Of a stretch of DNA of 64,000 bases, positions 34,940-42,102 are shown piece by piece. Origin of the DNA: Streptomyces sp. TRM68416. Lineage in GTDB: Bacteria > Actinomycetota > Actinomycetes > Streptomycetales > Streptomycetaceae. Where the stretch lies: assembly GCF_014596915.1 (NCBI RefSeq), contig NZ_JACVWU010000008.1, positions 233,690 to 297,689 of the forward strand, written 5' to 3'. The first letter of the stretch is position 1, and every line of letters starts with the position of its first letter. Position numbers and translations under genes: made by a program. A model generated the notes under the pieces. That model did not search any database. It was not told the DNA's origin and worked only from the letters and a program-made list of their open reading frames with translations.

Positions 34940-35719
34940 TCAGTCCATCCTTCGTGGCGTACCGAACAATCCGGTCTCGGCATCCGTGGGCTGCGTCATC
35001 ACGTACTGCCGGTCACGGTCGGCGCACCAGAGGGTGACACCGTCGCCCAGCGTGGGCAGAGCCTCCACGTCGGATCGGGGCAACGCCATGACACGGCCGA
35101 GTTCCGCGGCCTCGTCCGGTGAGATCCGCTGCACGCCGACCAGCCGAGCCTGCCGTATCAGTCGCGGGGCCACAGGCCCGAGATAGGGCAACAACGTCAG
35201 CACCGACTGCCAGGGCCCGGACACCACCCGTCCGCGCGGCGGCCGGATACCGCTGTCCCGCACCACCAGTACCGGCGTACCGGCCGAAGCGCCCTGCGGT
35301 GGCACCCGGCCGACCTCGTACACGGCCAGCCCGTTCTGACCGCCCCCCATGGCGTGCACCATCTGCACCCAGGCCTGCGGCCGACCGGTCTCGACAGCGA
35401 CGCGCGCACCCGTGGCCGCCGCCCGGAGGGCGATGACCTGGGCGGTCCACAGGCCGCCGATCAGGACGACGTCGTACGGCGTCGGCCGGTTGAGCCCCAG
35501 CACAGCGGGCTGTCCGTCGTCGCTGATGCCTACGACGACACCGTCGTCCCCGATGGGCAGCGCGAGGGCGTCCACGTCGTCCGCGGACAGCACATGGCGC
35601 CCGTGACGCGGGCCGCGCAGCCCGAATCCCGTGCGCAGAAGGCCGGGCGACCGCCGCGCGGAGGATCCCTGCGCACCCTCCGGGCCGGCGCCTCTCCGAG
35701 TGGTCGTGGCCGGCGTCAT
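34940..35719 (-). CDS. Type VII secretion-associated protein of unknown function
   Basis: A 259-residue protein whose ATG (35719) overlaps the eccE stop and is preceded by GGAGGAG. It has no signal peptide or clear membrane segment. The middle part 'YDVVLIGGLWTAQVIALRAAATGARVAVETGRPQAW' and 'GTPVLVVRDSG' look like an alpha/beta fold that might bind a nucleotide or protein partner. I do not recognise a named domain. Tight coupling with EccE argues that it works at the ESX membrane complex, perhaps as a cytoplasmic partner of EccE. Confidence 0.75.
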   Translation of the reverse strand: MTPATTTRRGAGPEGAQGSSARRSPGLLRTGFGLRGPRHGRHVLSADDVDALALPIGDDGVVVGISDDGQPAVLGLNRPTPYDVVLIGGLWTAQVIALRAAATGARVAVETGRPQAWVQMVHAMGGGQNGLAVYEVGRVPPQGASAGTPVLVVRDSGIRPPRGRVVSGPWQSVLTLLPYLGPVAPRLIRQARLVGVQRISPDEAAELGRVMALPRSDVEALPTLGDGVTLWCADRDRQYVMTQPTDAETGLFGTPRRMD

Positions 35720-37050
35720 CGAGCTCCTCCGAGAGGCAAGGTGGCGAGCATGCCGGGCAGTTGCTCCCGGTCGAGCCGCGCCAGCGCCGCTCCCGCGTGC
35801 CGTGCGGCGCCTTCCAGCGCACGCCGGGCAGCGGTCAGTTCGTCGGCGCTGCGCCCGGTCACCCGCAGATGCCCGCACAGCGCCACCTCCTGCCGGTCCC
35901 CGCGCGTCAGGGTGAGGCTGACGGTGGTGGCGAGTGCCGGTACGGCCGTGACCAAGGCGATGAACTGGGGCAGTGACGGACCTGTGCCGCCGCCCAGTTG
36001 GGGCCATCGCCGAATCCAGTACGTAGTGTGCCTGCGGTTGTCGCAGCGCCAGCTGCGGCTGGACTCCTCGGTCCGTCTCTCCTGCGTCTCCGCCCGCCCG
36101 GCCTCCGCCGTCACCAGCGGATTGGCGCAGGCCGAGGTGGCGAGGGCGGAGGTCAGCTCCTCCTCGTCGAGCACCGTCGTACGGAATCCGGCGCCGGTCA
36201 GCCGGCTCGCGAGGTGATCGGCCACCCGCACGACACACTTCTGCGCCCCGACCAGCCCGCCGCCACGCGCGGCCACTGCCTCCGGGCACAGCTGCGGATC
36301 CAACTTCAGCGCGATCCAGGTGATGCGCACCGCAGGAGCGCCCGTCTGCTCCTGCAGCGGTGCATAGTTGGCGACGGCCACCGACTGCTGCGGCAGATGC
36401 AGTGCGGGCGCGGGCTGCGTGTGCAGCACCACCTGCGCCGACTCCAGCCGAATCCCGTCCACCTCAAGAGCATCCCGCACCAGCGCGAGCGGCAACGGCC
36501 GCCGCCCCCGCTCGGCCCGCAGCGCGGTGGCATCGGCCTCCACCTGCACCACCGCGGTGACAAAGGTCCCGTCCCCGACGATGCCAACCGGCCGCCGCTC
36601 CCGACCGCCGTAGGCATAAGTCCGCAGGCTCGGGTCGCACTCCACGGCCGGGGCGAGCCCGGGTTCCGTACCCGGCGGTATCACAAGGCCGGCGGCCCGG
36701 CGTTGCCGTGCCCGCAGCTCCCGTGCTGTGGTGAGCCATTCGGGCAGGGAACGGCCCCGACGGTGGACGAAGGCAACCAGTACCAGGGCCACGGCGACGA
36801 CGGCTGCCGGCACCAGGGCCACGGGGTCGATCGCCCACCCCACGAGCATGACGGCGGCGGCGAGTTCCAGCAGGACGACCCGTTGCAGCCGAAACGCCCC
36901 GCCCTGCCCGCGCCCGGTCCTGACCTGAAGTGGGCCCGGTCCGGCGGTCTGCCCGTCCGGCGCGGACCGTCGCGGTCCCGATTCCCCGGACGTCGACCCG
37001 CGCCGCGTATGCACCCGGCCAAGCGACCGGGCCCGCGCTCCGGAAACCAT
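35716..37050 (-). CDS. eccE: Type VII secretion protein EccE
   Basis: A 444-residue protein. After a basic, disordered N-terminus come two membrane segments near residues 60-105 ('VVLLELAAAVMLVGWAI' and 'ALVPAAVVAVALVLVAFV'), then a large domain with 'TARELRARQRRAAGLVIPPGTEPGLAPAVECDPSLRTY'. This is the EccE pattern. In mycobacteria EccE lies at the edge of the membrane complex formed with EccB, EccC and EccD. The ATG at 37050 has GGGGGGA upstream; a longer frame upstream would read through the promoter region. The gene diverges from eccB and overlaps the next minus-strand gene by 4 bases. Confidence 0.85.
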   Translation of the reverse strand: MVSGARARSLGRVHTRRGSTSGESGPRRSAPDGQTAGPGPLQVRTGRGQGGAFRLQRVVLLELAAAVMLVGWAIDPVALVPAAVVAVALVLVAFVHRRGRSLPEWLTTARELRARQRRAAGLVIPPGTEPGLAPAVECDPSLRTYAYGGRERRPVGIVGDGTFVTAVVQVEADATALRAERGRRPLPLALVRDALEVDGIRLESAQVVLHTQPAPALHLPQQSVAVANYAPLQEQTGAPAVRITWIALKLDPQLCPEAVAARGGGLVGAQKCVVRVADHLASRLTGAGFRTTVLDEEELTSALATSACANPLVTAEAGRAETQERRTEESSRSWRCDNRRHTTYWIRRWPQLGGGTGPSLPQFIALVTAVPALATTVSLTLTRGDRQEVALCGHLRVTGRSADELTAARRALEGAARHAGAALARLDREQLPGMLATLPLGGAR

Positions 37051-37080
37051 CACGCCATCCCCCCGTTTTGCTGACAACCC

Positions 37081-37094
37081 GCTGGAATTCCAGC
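37081..37094. promoter_or_regulatory. 14-bp perfect palindrome in the eccE-eccB divergent region
   Basis: GCTGGAATTCCAGC lies 31 bases upstream of the eccE start in the 186-base region between two divergent secretion genes. Its position fits an operator. No convincing -35/-10 pair was found next to it. Confidence 0.35.
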
Positions 37095-37236
37095 ACCACA
37101 CAAGGCTCTTGAGGCCCAGGTACCCTACCCGCTCCACCAGTCCCCGCGGATACCAGGCATAGTAGGGGGCCGGTCTGACATCGAGGGGCGGGGGACTCGG
37201 GCCCGCCGGGTGTGGTACGGGGAGAAGCAGTCACTC

Positions 37237-38763
37237 ATGGCATCACGGCGGGACGAACTCAACGCCTACACGTTCGCGAAGCGGCGCACACTGGCGGCCT
37301 TTCTCCAGCCGACTCCGTCGGGTTCGGAGGAAGGTGCCCCCAAGCCACTGAGGGCCGTCGTGCCCAGCCTGATCGTCGGCGCGCTGACGCTGGCGGTCTT
37401 CGGGGCCTGGGGCATGTTCCAGCCCACGGCCCCGAAGGACTGGGACGATCCCGGTACTCGTGTGATCGTGGGCAAGCAGTCCACGACTCGCTACGTCGTC
37501 CTCAAGACGGGCAAGGACACCCGCCTCCACCCCGTACTGAACCTCGCCTCCGCCCGGCTCCTCATGAAGGACGCCGACTACCAGGTCGTCCAGGTCGGCG
37601 ACGACATCCTCGACTCGGGCAAGCTGCCCCGCGGGCCGATCCTCGGCATCCCCTACGCCCCGGACCGCTTGCCGTCGGCCGAGGAGGCGGGGAAGCCCAA
37701 GCGCTGGGCCGTGTGCGAGCAGCCCGGCGGCAAGGGGGACACCGTCCAGGAGGCGACCTTCGTATTCGCCGAACGAGATATGAAGCGGACCGACGGCTCC
37801 GGCCGTCTCTCCGGCGGCGATGTTCTGTATGTCAAGACCCGTACCGGCGACCGCTACCTGGTCGACGGACGGGGAACGTCGTACGCCATCACCGGCGACG
37901 AGTCCGACGCCCTGACGAACGCACTCGTGGGCTCCCGCAAGCCGCAGCTCGTCACCAAGGAATGGCTCGCGACACTCCACCGGGGGACCCCTGTCAGCTT
38001 CCCCGAACTGCCGCCCACCGTGGGCTCCCCCGCCGGCGTGCAGGGCAACCTGTCGTCGGAGGAGAACAAGGTCGGCACGGTACTCAAGACCGAGACGGGC
38101 GAGGGGACCAAGTACTACGTGGTGATGCCGGGCAAGGTGGAACCGATCACGGAGTTCACGGCCTGGCTCGTGATCAACTCACCACAGACGGCCGTGCTGA
38201 ACATGAACGGCGAGGCCCGCACCGTAGGCCTCCAGGACTTCACCGCCGCCACCGAGCCTTTCGGTGGCCAGCCCGCGAACTGGCCCCAGCAGCAGGCCCG
38301 TCAGGTCAACTCCGCCTCCGCCACGTCCGGACGCAACACTGTCTGCAGTGTGCTGCGCGACGTGGACGACGGCCGCACGACCACGCTCAGCACGTGGGCG
38401 GGCGCCCGCTTCCCCGCTGAGATCACGGCCGACGGCACCGGCACCTACGTGACGCCGGGAACCGGCCTGCTCTATACGCAGCTTCAGGGCACCGAGACCG
38501 ACGCGGGATCGCTCTTCCTCGTCACGGACACCGGACTGCGGTACGCCGTCCAGGCCAACGGTGACAGCGACAGCAAGCCGTCGGACATCGGTGCCGGCGG
38601 TGAGCGGAAGACGCCCGACGGCAGCCCGAAGCTCAGCGAGGCACAGGTCAAACTGGGCTACGAGAACGTCAGACCGGCAAGGGTCCCCCTGGTGTGGTCG
38701 GAGTTCCTGGCGAAGGGCCCGCGGCTGGACACCAACAGCGCCCGGCAACCCCAGGGTTCGTGA
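37237..38763 (+). CDS. eccB: Type VII secretion protein EccB
   Basis: A 508-residue membrane protein. 'MASRRDELNAYTFAKRRTLAAFLQP' is the family N-terminus and sets the start at 37237. A single membrane segment lies near residues 44-64 ('AVVPSLIVGALTLAVFGAWGMF'). The rest is an extracytoplasmic repeat domain with two Cys residues ('WAVCEQ', 'NTVCSVL') that could form the conserved disulfide. EccB is a core component of the ESX membrane channel. The mycosin gene follows 20 bases later, so both are probably on one transcript. Confidence 0.93.
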   Translation: MASRRDELNAYTFAKRRTLAAFLQPTPSGSEEGAPKPLRAVVPSLIVGALTLAVFGAWGMFQPTAPKDWDDPGTRVIVGKQSTTRYVVLKTGKDTRLHPVLNLASARLLMKDADYQVVQVGDDILDSGKLPRGPILGIPYAPDRLPSAEEAGKPKRWAVCEQPGGKGDTVQEATFVFAERDMKRTDGSGRLSGGDVLYVKTRTGDRYLVDGRGTSYAITGDESDALTNALVGSRKPQLVTKEWLATLHRGTPVSFPELPPTVGSPAGVQGNLSSEENKVGTVLKTETGEGTKYYVVMPGKVEPITEFTAWLVINSPQTAVLNMNGEARTVGLQDFTAATEPFGGQPANWPQQQARQVNSASATSGRNTVCSVLRDVDDGRTTTLSTWAGARFPAEITADGTGTYVTPGTGLLYTQLQGTETDAGSLFLVTDTGLRYAVQANGDSDSKPSDIGAGGERKTPDGSPKLSEAQVKLGYENVRPARVPLVWSEFLAKGPRLDTNSARQPQGS

Positions 38764-38783
38764 CGGTGACGGGGCTCAGGCAC

Positions 38784-40016
38784 ATGGACAGGAGCGACGT
38801 GCGGGTGTCGCAGACGACGAAGACAACTCTGCTGGCCGCCGCCGTGCTTCTGACGACGCTCGGCGCCGCACCGGGGCGGCCGGTCTCACCCGTACAACTG
38901 GACGGCAGCGGCCAGTGCACTTTCCCGGCGGACCCGATCAAGGGCCGCCCCTGGGCGCTGCAACGGGTTCTGCTCGACCAGCTCTGGCAGGGCACGAGCA
39001 AGGGCAAGGGCGTACGGGTGGCGGTCATCGACACGGGCGTCGACGACACGAACCCCCAGCTGAGGAAGGCTGTCGACAAGGCGGCGGGCCGCGATTTCCT
39101 CGCGGAGAGCGGGGACGGCGACCCCACCAACGACGAGGTGGGACACGGCACCAAGGTGGCAGGCATCATCGCCGCACGCCCAGACGACGACACGGGCTTC
39201 GTAGGCCTCGCCCCGAACGCGACCATCATCCCCATACGGCAGAACGACGCGGAGAACAGCGGCGATTCGGACTCGATGGCCGAGGCGATCACCTACGCGG
39301 TGTCCCAGGGCGCCGACGTGATCAACGTTTCTCAGGACACGACGAAGCCCCTGTCCGCCACCTCCGCACTGGCAGAGGCGGTACGTGCGGCGATCGCGAG
39401 CGGGGTCGTGATCGTGGCCTCCGCGGGTAACGACGGCCTGGACGGCAAGGTCAAGAACACCTACCCGGCAGCCTTTGAGGGCGTCCTCGCCGTGGCCTCT
39501 TCCGACCGCAACAACGAACGCGCCTCCTTCTCCCAGGCCGGCACCTTCGTGGGCGTGGCGGCTCCCGGCGTCGACGTCGTCTCCACGGTCCCCGGCGGCG
39601 GTCACTGCACCGACAACGGTACGAGCTTCTCGGCCCCGTTCGTGGCGGGCGTGGCCGCGCTGCTCAAGGAGAAGCACCCGGACTGGACGACCGCCCAGAT
39701 CGTCACGCAGATCGAGCAGACCGCGGAGCGCGCGGTCAACGGCCACGACAACTTCGTCGGCTGGGGAGTGATCGACCCCGTCCGTGCCGTCCAGGAGTCC
39801 GACGGCCTCGCCAACCCCGCTTCCTCCCCGACCCCGGACCCGGGTCTGACGAAAGCGCCGGCCCCGGACGTGGCCGCCTTCTCACTGGCGGAGACATCCG
39901 AGGAGCGCGACGAGCGCTACGCCACCTACGCGCTGGGCATCTCCGTGGCCGTGGTCGCGGTGATCGCGGGAGCGGCGGTCGTCACGCGGGATCTGAGACG
40001 CCGCCGCGGCAACTGA
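38784..40016 (+). CDS. mycP: Mycosin (S8 subtilisin-like) protease of the ESX system
   Basis: A 410-residue secreted, membrane-anchored serine protease. A signal peptide ('TTLLAAAVLLTTLGAAPG') is followed by the catalytic triad: Asp in 'VAVIDTGVD', His in 'VGHGTKVAGIIAA', Ser in 'NGTSFSAPFVAGVAALL', with oxyanion Asn in 'SAGNDG'. A Pro-rich stretch and a C-terminal membrane helix ('ISVAVVAVIAGAAVVT') end the protein. Mycosins stabilise the ESX complex and cleave some substrates. Start choice is uncertain: a GTG at 38799 has AGGAG four bases upstream and would still give a complete signal peptide. A second, divergent mycosin lies at 44926-46332. Confidence 0.9.
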   Translation: MDRSDVRVSQTTKTTLLAAAVLLTTLGAAPGRPVSPVQLDGSGQCTFPADPIKGRPWALQRVLLDQLWQGTSKGKGVRVAVIDTGVDDTNPQLRKAVDKAAGRDFLAESGDGDPTNDEVGHGTKVAGIIAARPDDDTGFVGLAPNATIIPIRQNDAENSGDSDSMAEAITYAVSQGADVINVSQDTTKPLSATSALAEAVRAAIASGVVIVASAGNDGLDGKVKNTYPAAFEGVLAVASSDRNNERASFSQAGTFVGVAAPGVDVVSTVPGGGHCTDNGTSFSAPFVAGVAALLKEKHPDWTTAQIVTQIEQTAERAVNGHDNFVGWGVIDPVRAVQESDGLANPASSPTPDPGLTKAPAPDVAAFSLAETSEERDERYATYALGISVAVVAVIAGAAVVTRDLRRRRGN

Positions 40017-40023
40017 CGGAAGG

Positions 40024-40056
40024 GAGTGCGGGAGGGCCGTACCCCCTCCCGCACTC
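40024..40056. terminator. Hairpin between convergent mycP and DUF397 genes
   Basis: GAGTGCGGGAGGG (40024-40036) pairs perfectly with CCCTCCCGCACTC (40044-40056), with a 7-base loop. It overlaps the last codon of the DUF397 gene and should stop transcription from both sides. Confidence 0.7.
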
Positions 40057-40363
40057 ACTCCTCGGAGACGCCCCCGTTGCGCGGAGTCGGCTCCAGGTCG
40101 AACTCCCCGTCCCGCGCGCCCAGCACGAAGGCACGCCATTCGGCTTCCGTGTACCGCAGTACGGTGTCCGGATCGAGCGACGACCGCATTGCCACCGCGC
40201 CCTCTGGGAGGTAGGCGATCTCGACCCGCTCCTCGTGTTCCTCGGTCCCCGGCGCGCACTGCCATTCGACCCCGGAGATATCGAGGGCGTACAGCTCGTC
40301 CCGCTCGCGCTCCTTGCGTGCTTTGCGTTCCTGCTCTGATTCCGTGCCGGGTGTGTCAGCCAT
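40055..40363 (-). CDS. DUF397 domain protein
   Basis: A 102-residue cytoplasmic protein: a charged N-terminus ('ESEQERKARKERERDELYALDISG'), then the DUF397 pattern 'GVEWQCAP...ERVEIAYLPEGAVAMRSSLDPDTVLRYTEAEWRAFVLGARDGEFDL'. In Streptomyces these small proteins usually sit beside a helix-turn-helix regulator (as in WhiJ-like systems) and modulate it. No such regulator gene is adjacent here; the neighbours are mycP (convergent) and esxB (divergent). The ATG at 40363 begins the protein; another in-frame ATG lies 18 bases upstream. Its position suggests a link to ESX gene control, but that is inference. Confidence 0.85.
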   Translation of the reverse strand: MADTPGTESEQERKARKERERDELYALDISGVEWQCAPGTEEHEERVEIAYLPEGAVAMRSSLDPDTVLRYTEAEWRAFVLGARDGEFDLEPTPRNGGVSEE

Positions 40364-40444
40364 GGCGAGCGGTCCTTTCATGACGTACGAACGATCTCTC
40401 GGCCACACTATCGGCCCGTGAACTGCCCATGCGCTTCTTTGCAG

Positions 40445-40473
40445 TTGGAAGCGAAACGTCAAGCGACTAATGT
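40445..40473 (+). promoter_or_regulatory. Predicted promoter of the esxB-esxA operon
   Basis: TTGGAA (40445-40450), a 17-base spacer, and TAATGT (40468-40473) match -35 and -10 elements of the main Streptomyces sigma factor. The expected start near 40480 would give a leader of about 170 bases before esxB. Confidence 0.55.
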
Positions 40474-40481
40474 GTTCGGAG

Positions 40482-40504
40482 GTATCACAGGAGTGGAGTG
40501 ATAC
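40482..40504. promoter_or_regulatory. Inverted repeat at the esxB transcription start
   Basis: GTATCAC and GTGATAC are perfect 7-bp arms separated by 9 bases (40482-40504), placed at about +1 to +25 of the predicted promoter. This is a good position for a repressor site. Confidence 0.5.
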
Positions 40505-40649
40505 GGCACGGGGGCGGTGCGACGCTGCGACCGCGCGTTGCGCGGCAGCCGTGGCGAATCTTGCCCGCCAGGCCTGCCGGGAGGGCCATCCCCGGCGACC
40601 CGTCGCGGTGGCGAGGGCCACCGTCGATCCAGGAGGAGGGCAGGAACCC

Positions 40650-40982
40650 ATGAGCGTCAAATTCAGCGACGCGGAACTCGTCGATCTCGCCGACAAGATC
40701 CGTGACTTCCACACACAGGTGAGCGACCGCGTGACCTCGCTCAACAAGGTGGTGGACATGATCCAGGCAGGCTGGCAGGGCACGGCGGGCAAGGAGTTCG
40801 ACTCCGTACAGCGAGGCGTGAACCAGCACCTGAAGAAGCTTCAGGACAACCTTGTCGACCTCGAAAGCGTGATGCGCATGAGCGCCGGGGGCTTCGTCTC
40901 CCAGGAGCAGGAGCGTGTCGCGGAGATCCGCCAGGTGGACAACTCGTACCAGGTCAAGAGCCGCATCGTCGACCTTGCCTGA
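40650..40982 (+). CDS. esxB: WXG100 family protein EsxB
   Basis: A 110-residue helical hairpin protein with the WXG turn 'AGWQGTAGKEF' near residue 42. The start at 40650 follows a very strong AGGAGGAGGG site. WXG100 proteins are secreted as dimers by ESX systems. The next gene, 36 bases downstream, encodes a second WXG100 protein, so the two should form the EsxA/EsxB heterodimer; in S. coelicolor the equivalent pair affects sporulation. The order of names (B first) follows the S. coelicolor arrangement as I remember it. Confidence 0.9.
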   Translation: MSVKFSDAELVDLADKIRDFHTQVSDRVTSLNKVVDMIQAGWQGTAGKEFDSVQRGVNQHLKKLQDNLVDLESVMRMSAGGFVSQEQERVAEIRQVDNSYQVKSRIVDLA

Positions 40983-41018
40983 CCCACAGCGTCCACGCCA
41001 CCGAGGAGGAACTTGACA

Positions 41019-41333
41019 ATGAGCGCCAGCGCCGACCGCACAGCCGTAAATTACGACACCGTCACCCAGGCCGCTTACGACGTCCGCAAGACGGCCGGCG
41101 ACCTCTCCCAAGGCCTTGAGGCGCTGATGCGCCGGGTCGGGGCCGTCGCCGAGACCTGGGAGGGCGAGGCCAAGGTTGCCTACGGCGAGATTCAGCGCAG
41201 CAGCGGTGAGGAGATGGACCAGATGTGCCAGAAACTGGCCCGCATCGCCAAGCTCCTGGACGACTCGGTCGTCGGCTACTCGGACACGGACCACGGGAAC
41301 GCGGCCCGGTTCCGGATGCTGATGGGCGGCTGA
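41019..41333 (+). CDS. esxA: WXG100 family protein EsxA
   Basis: A 104-residue WXG100 protein with the turn motif 'ETWEGEAKVAYGE' near residue 47. A Y-x-x-x-D sequence ('GYSDTDHG') near the C-terminus fits the general ESX secretion signal. The ATG is preceded by GAGGAGGA; a TTG two codons earlier is less likely. It is probably translated together with esxB and exported as a heterodimer. Confidence 0.9.
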   Translation: MSASADRTAVNYDTVTQAAYDVRKTAGDLSQGLEALMRRVGAVAETWEGEAKVAYGEIQRSSGEEMDQMCQKLARIAKLLDDSVVGYSDTDHGNAARFRMLMGG

Positions 41334-41345
41334 GGCTGTACTGAC

Positions 41346-41382
41346 CGGCGGGGGAGACGGTGAGGTGCTGCCTTCCCCGCCG
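41346..41382 (+). terminator. Possible terminator after esxA
   Basis: CGGCGGGG (41346-41353) can pair with CCCCGCCG (41375-41382) across a 21-base loop, 12 bases past the esxA stop. The stem is short for a GC-rich genome. Confidence 0.35.
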
Positions 41383-41459
41383 CGCGTCGGGCTCGTAGTG
41401 GTTACTCGTCTCCCTGCGAAGAACGAGTTGGTCTCGAGGGTTCCCGCAGTGCGGTATTC

Positions 41460-42101
41460 CTAGCGTTCAGACGTCGCTTTGGGCATGCCGGCGGCGAGGT
41501 TGGGGTCCGCGCAGCCCAACTCGGTCGAGACCTTCTGCGCCGCAGCGTTAAGGAGAAGGATATTGTCGGCGGTAAGCCTTTGGGCTGAAACGTCGACCTT
41601 GCTTTCACGCTCCAGGTCGCCGTGGATGATGATTTCCTTGGATGGATTCTTCATGCGGCACTTGAAGTAGATGGTGCTCGTGTATTCGGATGAATAGGCG
41701 GACTCTCCGGTCTGATAGAAGATGAAATGCTTTTCGTCTTCTGCGTCGGACTTGTTCACCGCCAGAGCTTCCCGGAAGCTGATGGTGAGAACCTGACTTT
41801 CGTCTTCCGCGGACTGAAGCCTGCAATAGGGTGAGCCCGAGAGCTCGCCATGCTCGAGCTTGCCGTCTGCCTCCCGGAGCAATCGCAGAGTCTCGTCAGG
41901 CTCCGAACGGCTCTCAAGGAAATCATCCGTCCCGGTTACTTCTCGCAGTGCCGCAGCGGCCTCCGGAGCCTTGGCGAAGGAGTTGCACACTGATCTACTG
42001 GAGGTCTCGGGTTCGTCCTTGCCCGCAGAATCATTAGTGCAGGCGCTGACGATGGCTGTGACTACGACCACCAGAGCCGCAATTTTAGGGAAGGGCTTCA
42101 C
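41460..42101 (-). CDS. Lipoprotein encoded directly after a putative ESX effector
   Basis: A 213-residue protein with an N-terminal signal 'KIAALVVVVTAIVSAC', whose V-S-A-C lipobox puts the acylated Cys near residue 21. The mature part has three further Cys residues and no recognised domain. The GTG start lies one base after the stop of the 775-residue effector-like gene, so translation is probably coupled. GC content and codon use are less extreme than in flanking core genes. A membrane-anchored outward-facing protein in this position would suit an immunity or accessory factor for the secreted neighbour; this is inference. Confidence 0.75.
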   Translation of the reverse strand: MKPFPKIAALVVVVTAIVSACTNDSAGKDEPETSSRSVCNSFAKAPEAAAALREVTGTDDFLESRSEPDETLRLLREADGKLEHGELSGSPYCRLQSAEDESQVLTISFREALAVNKSDAEDEKHFIFYQTGESAYSSEYTSTIYFKCRMKNPSKEIIIHGDLERESKVDVSAQRLTADNILLLNAAAQKVSTELGCADPNLAAGMPKATSER

Positions 42102-42102
42102 T

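Noticed and set aside
40470..40649. N-terminal 60-residue extension of EsxB
   Set aside because: WXG100 proteins are ~100 residues and a very strong AGGAGGAGGG site precedes the ATG at 40650; the region is promoter and leader.
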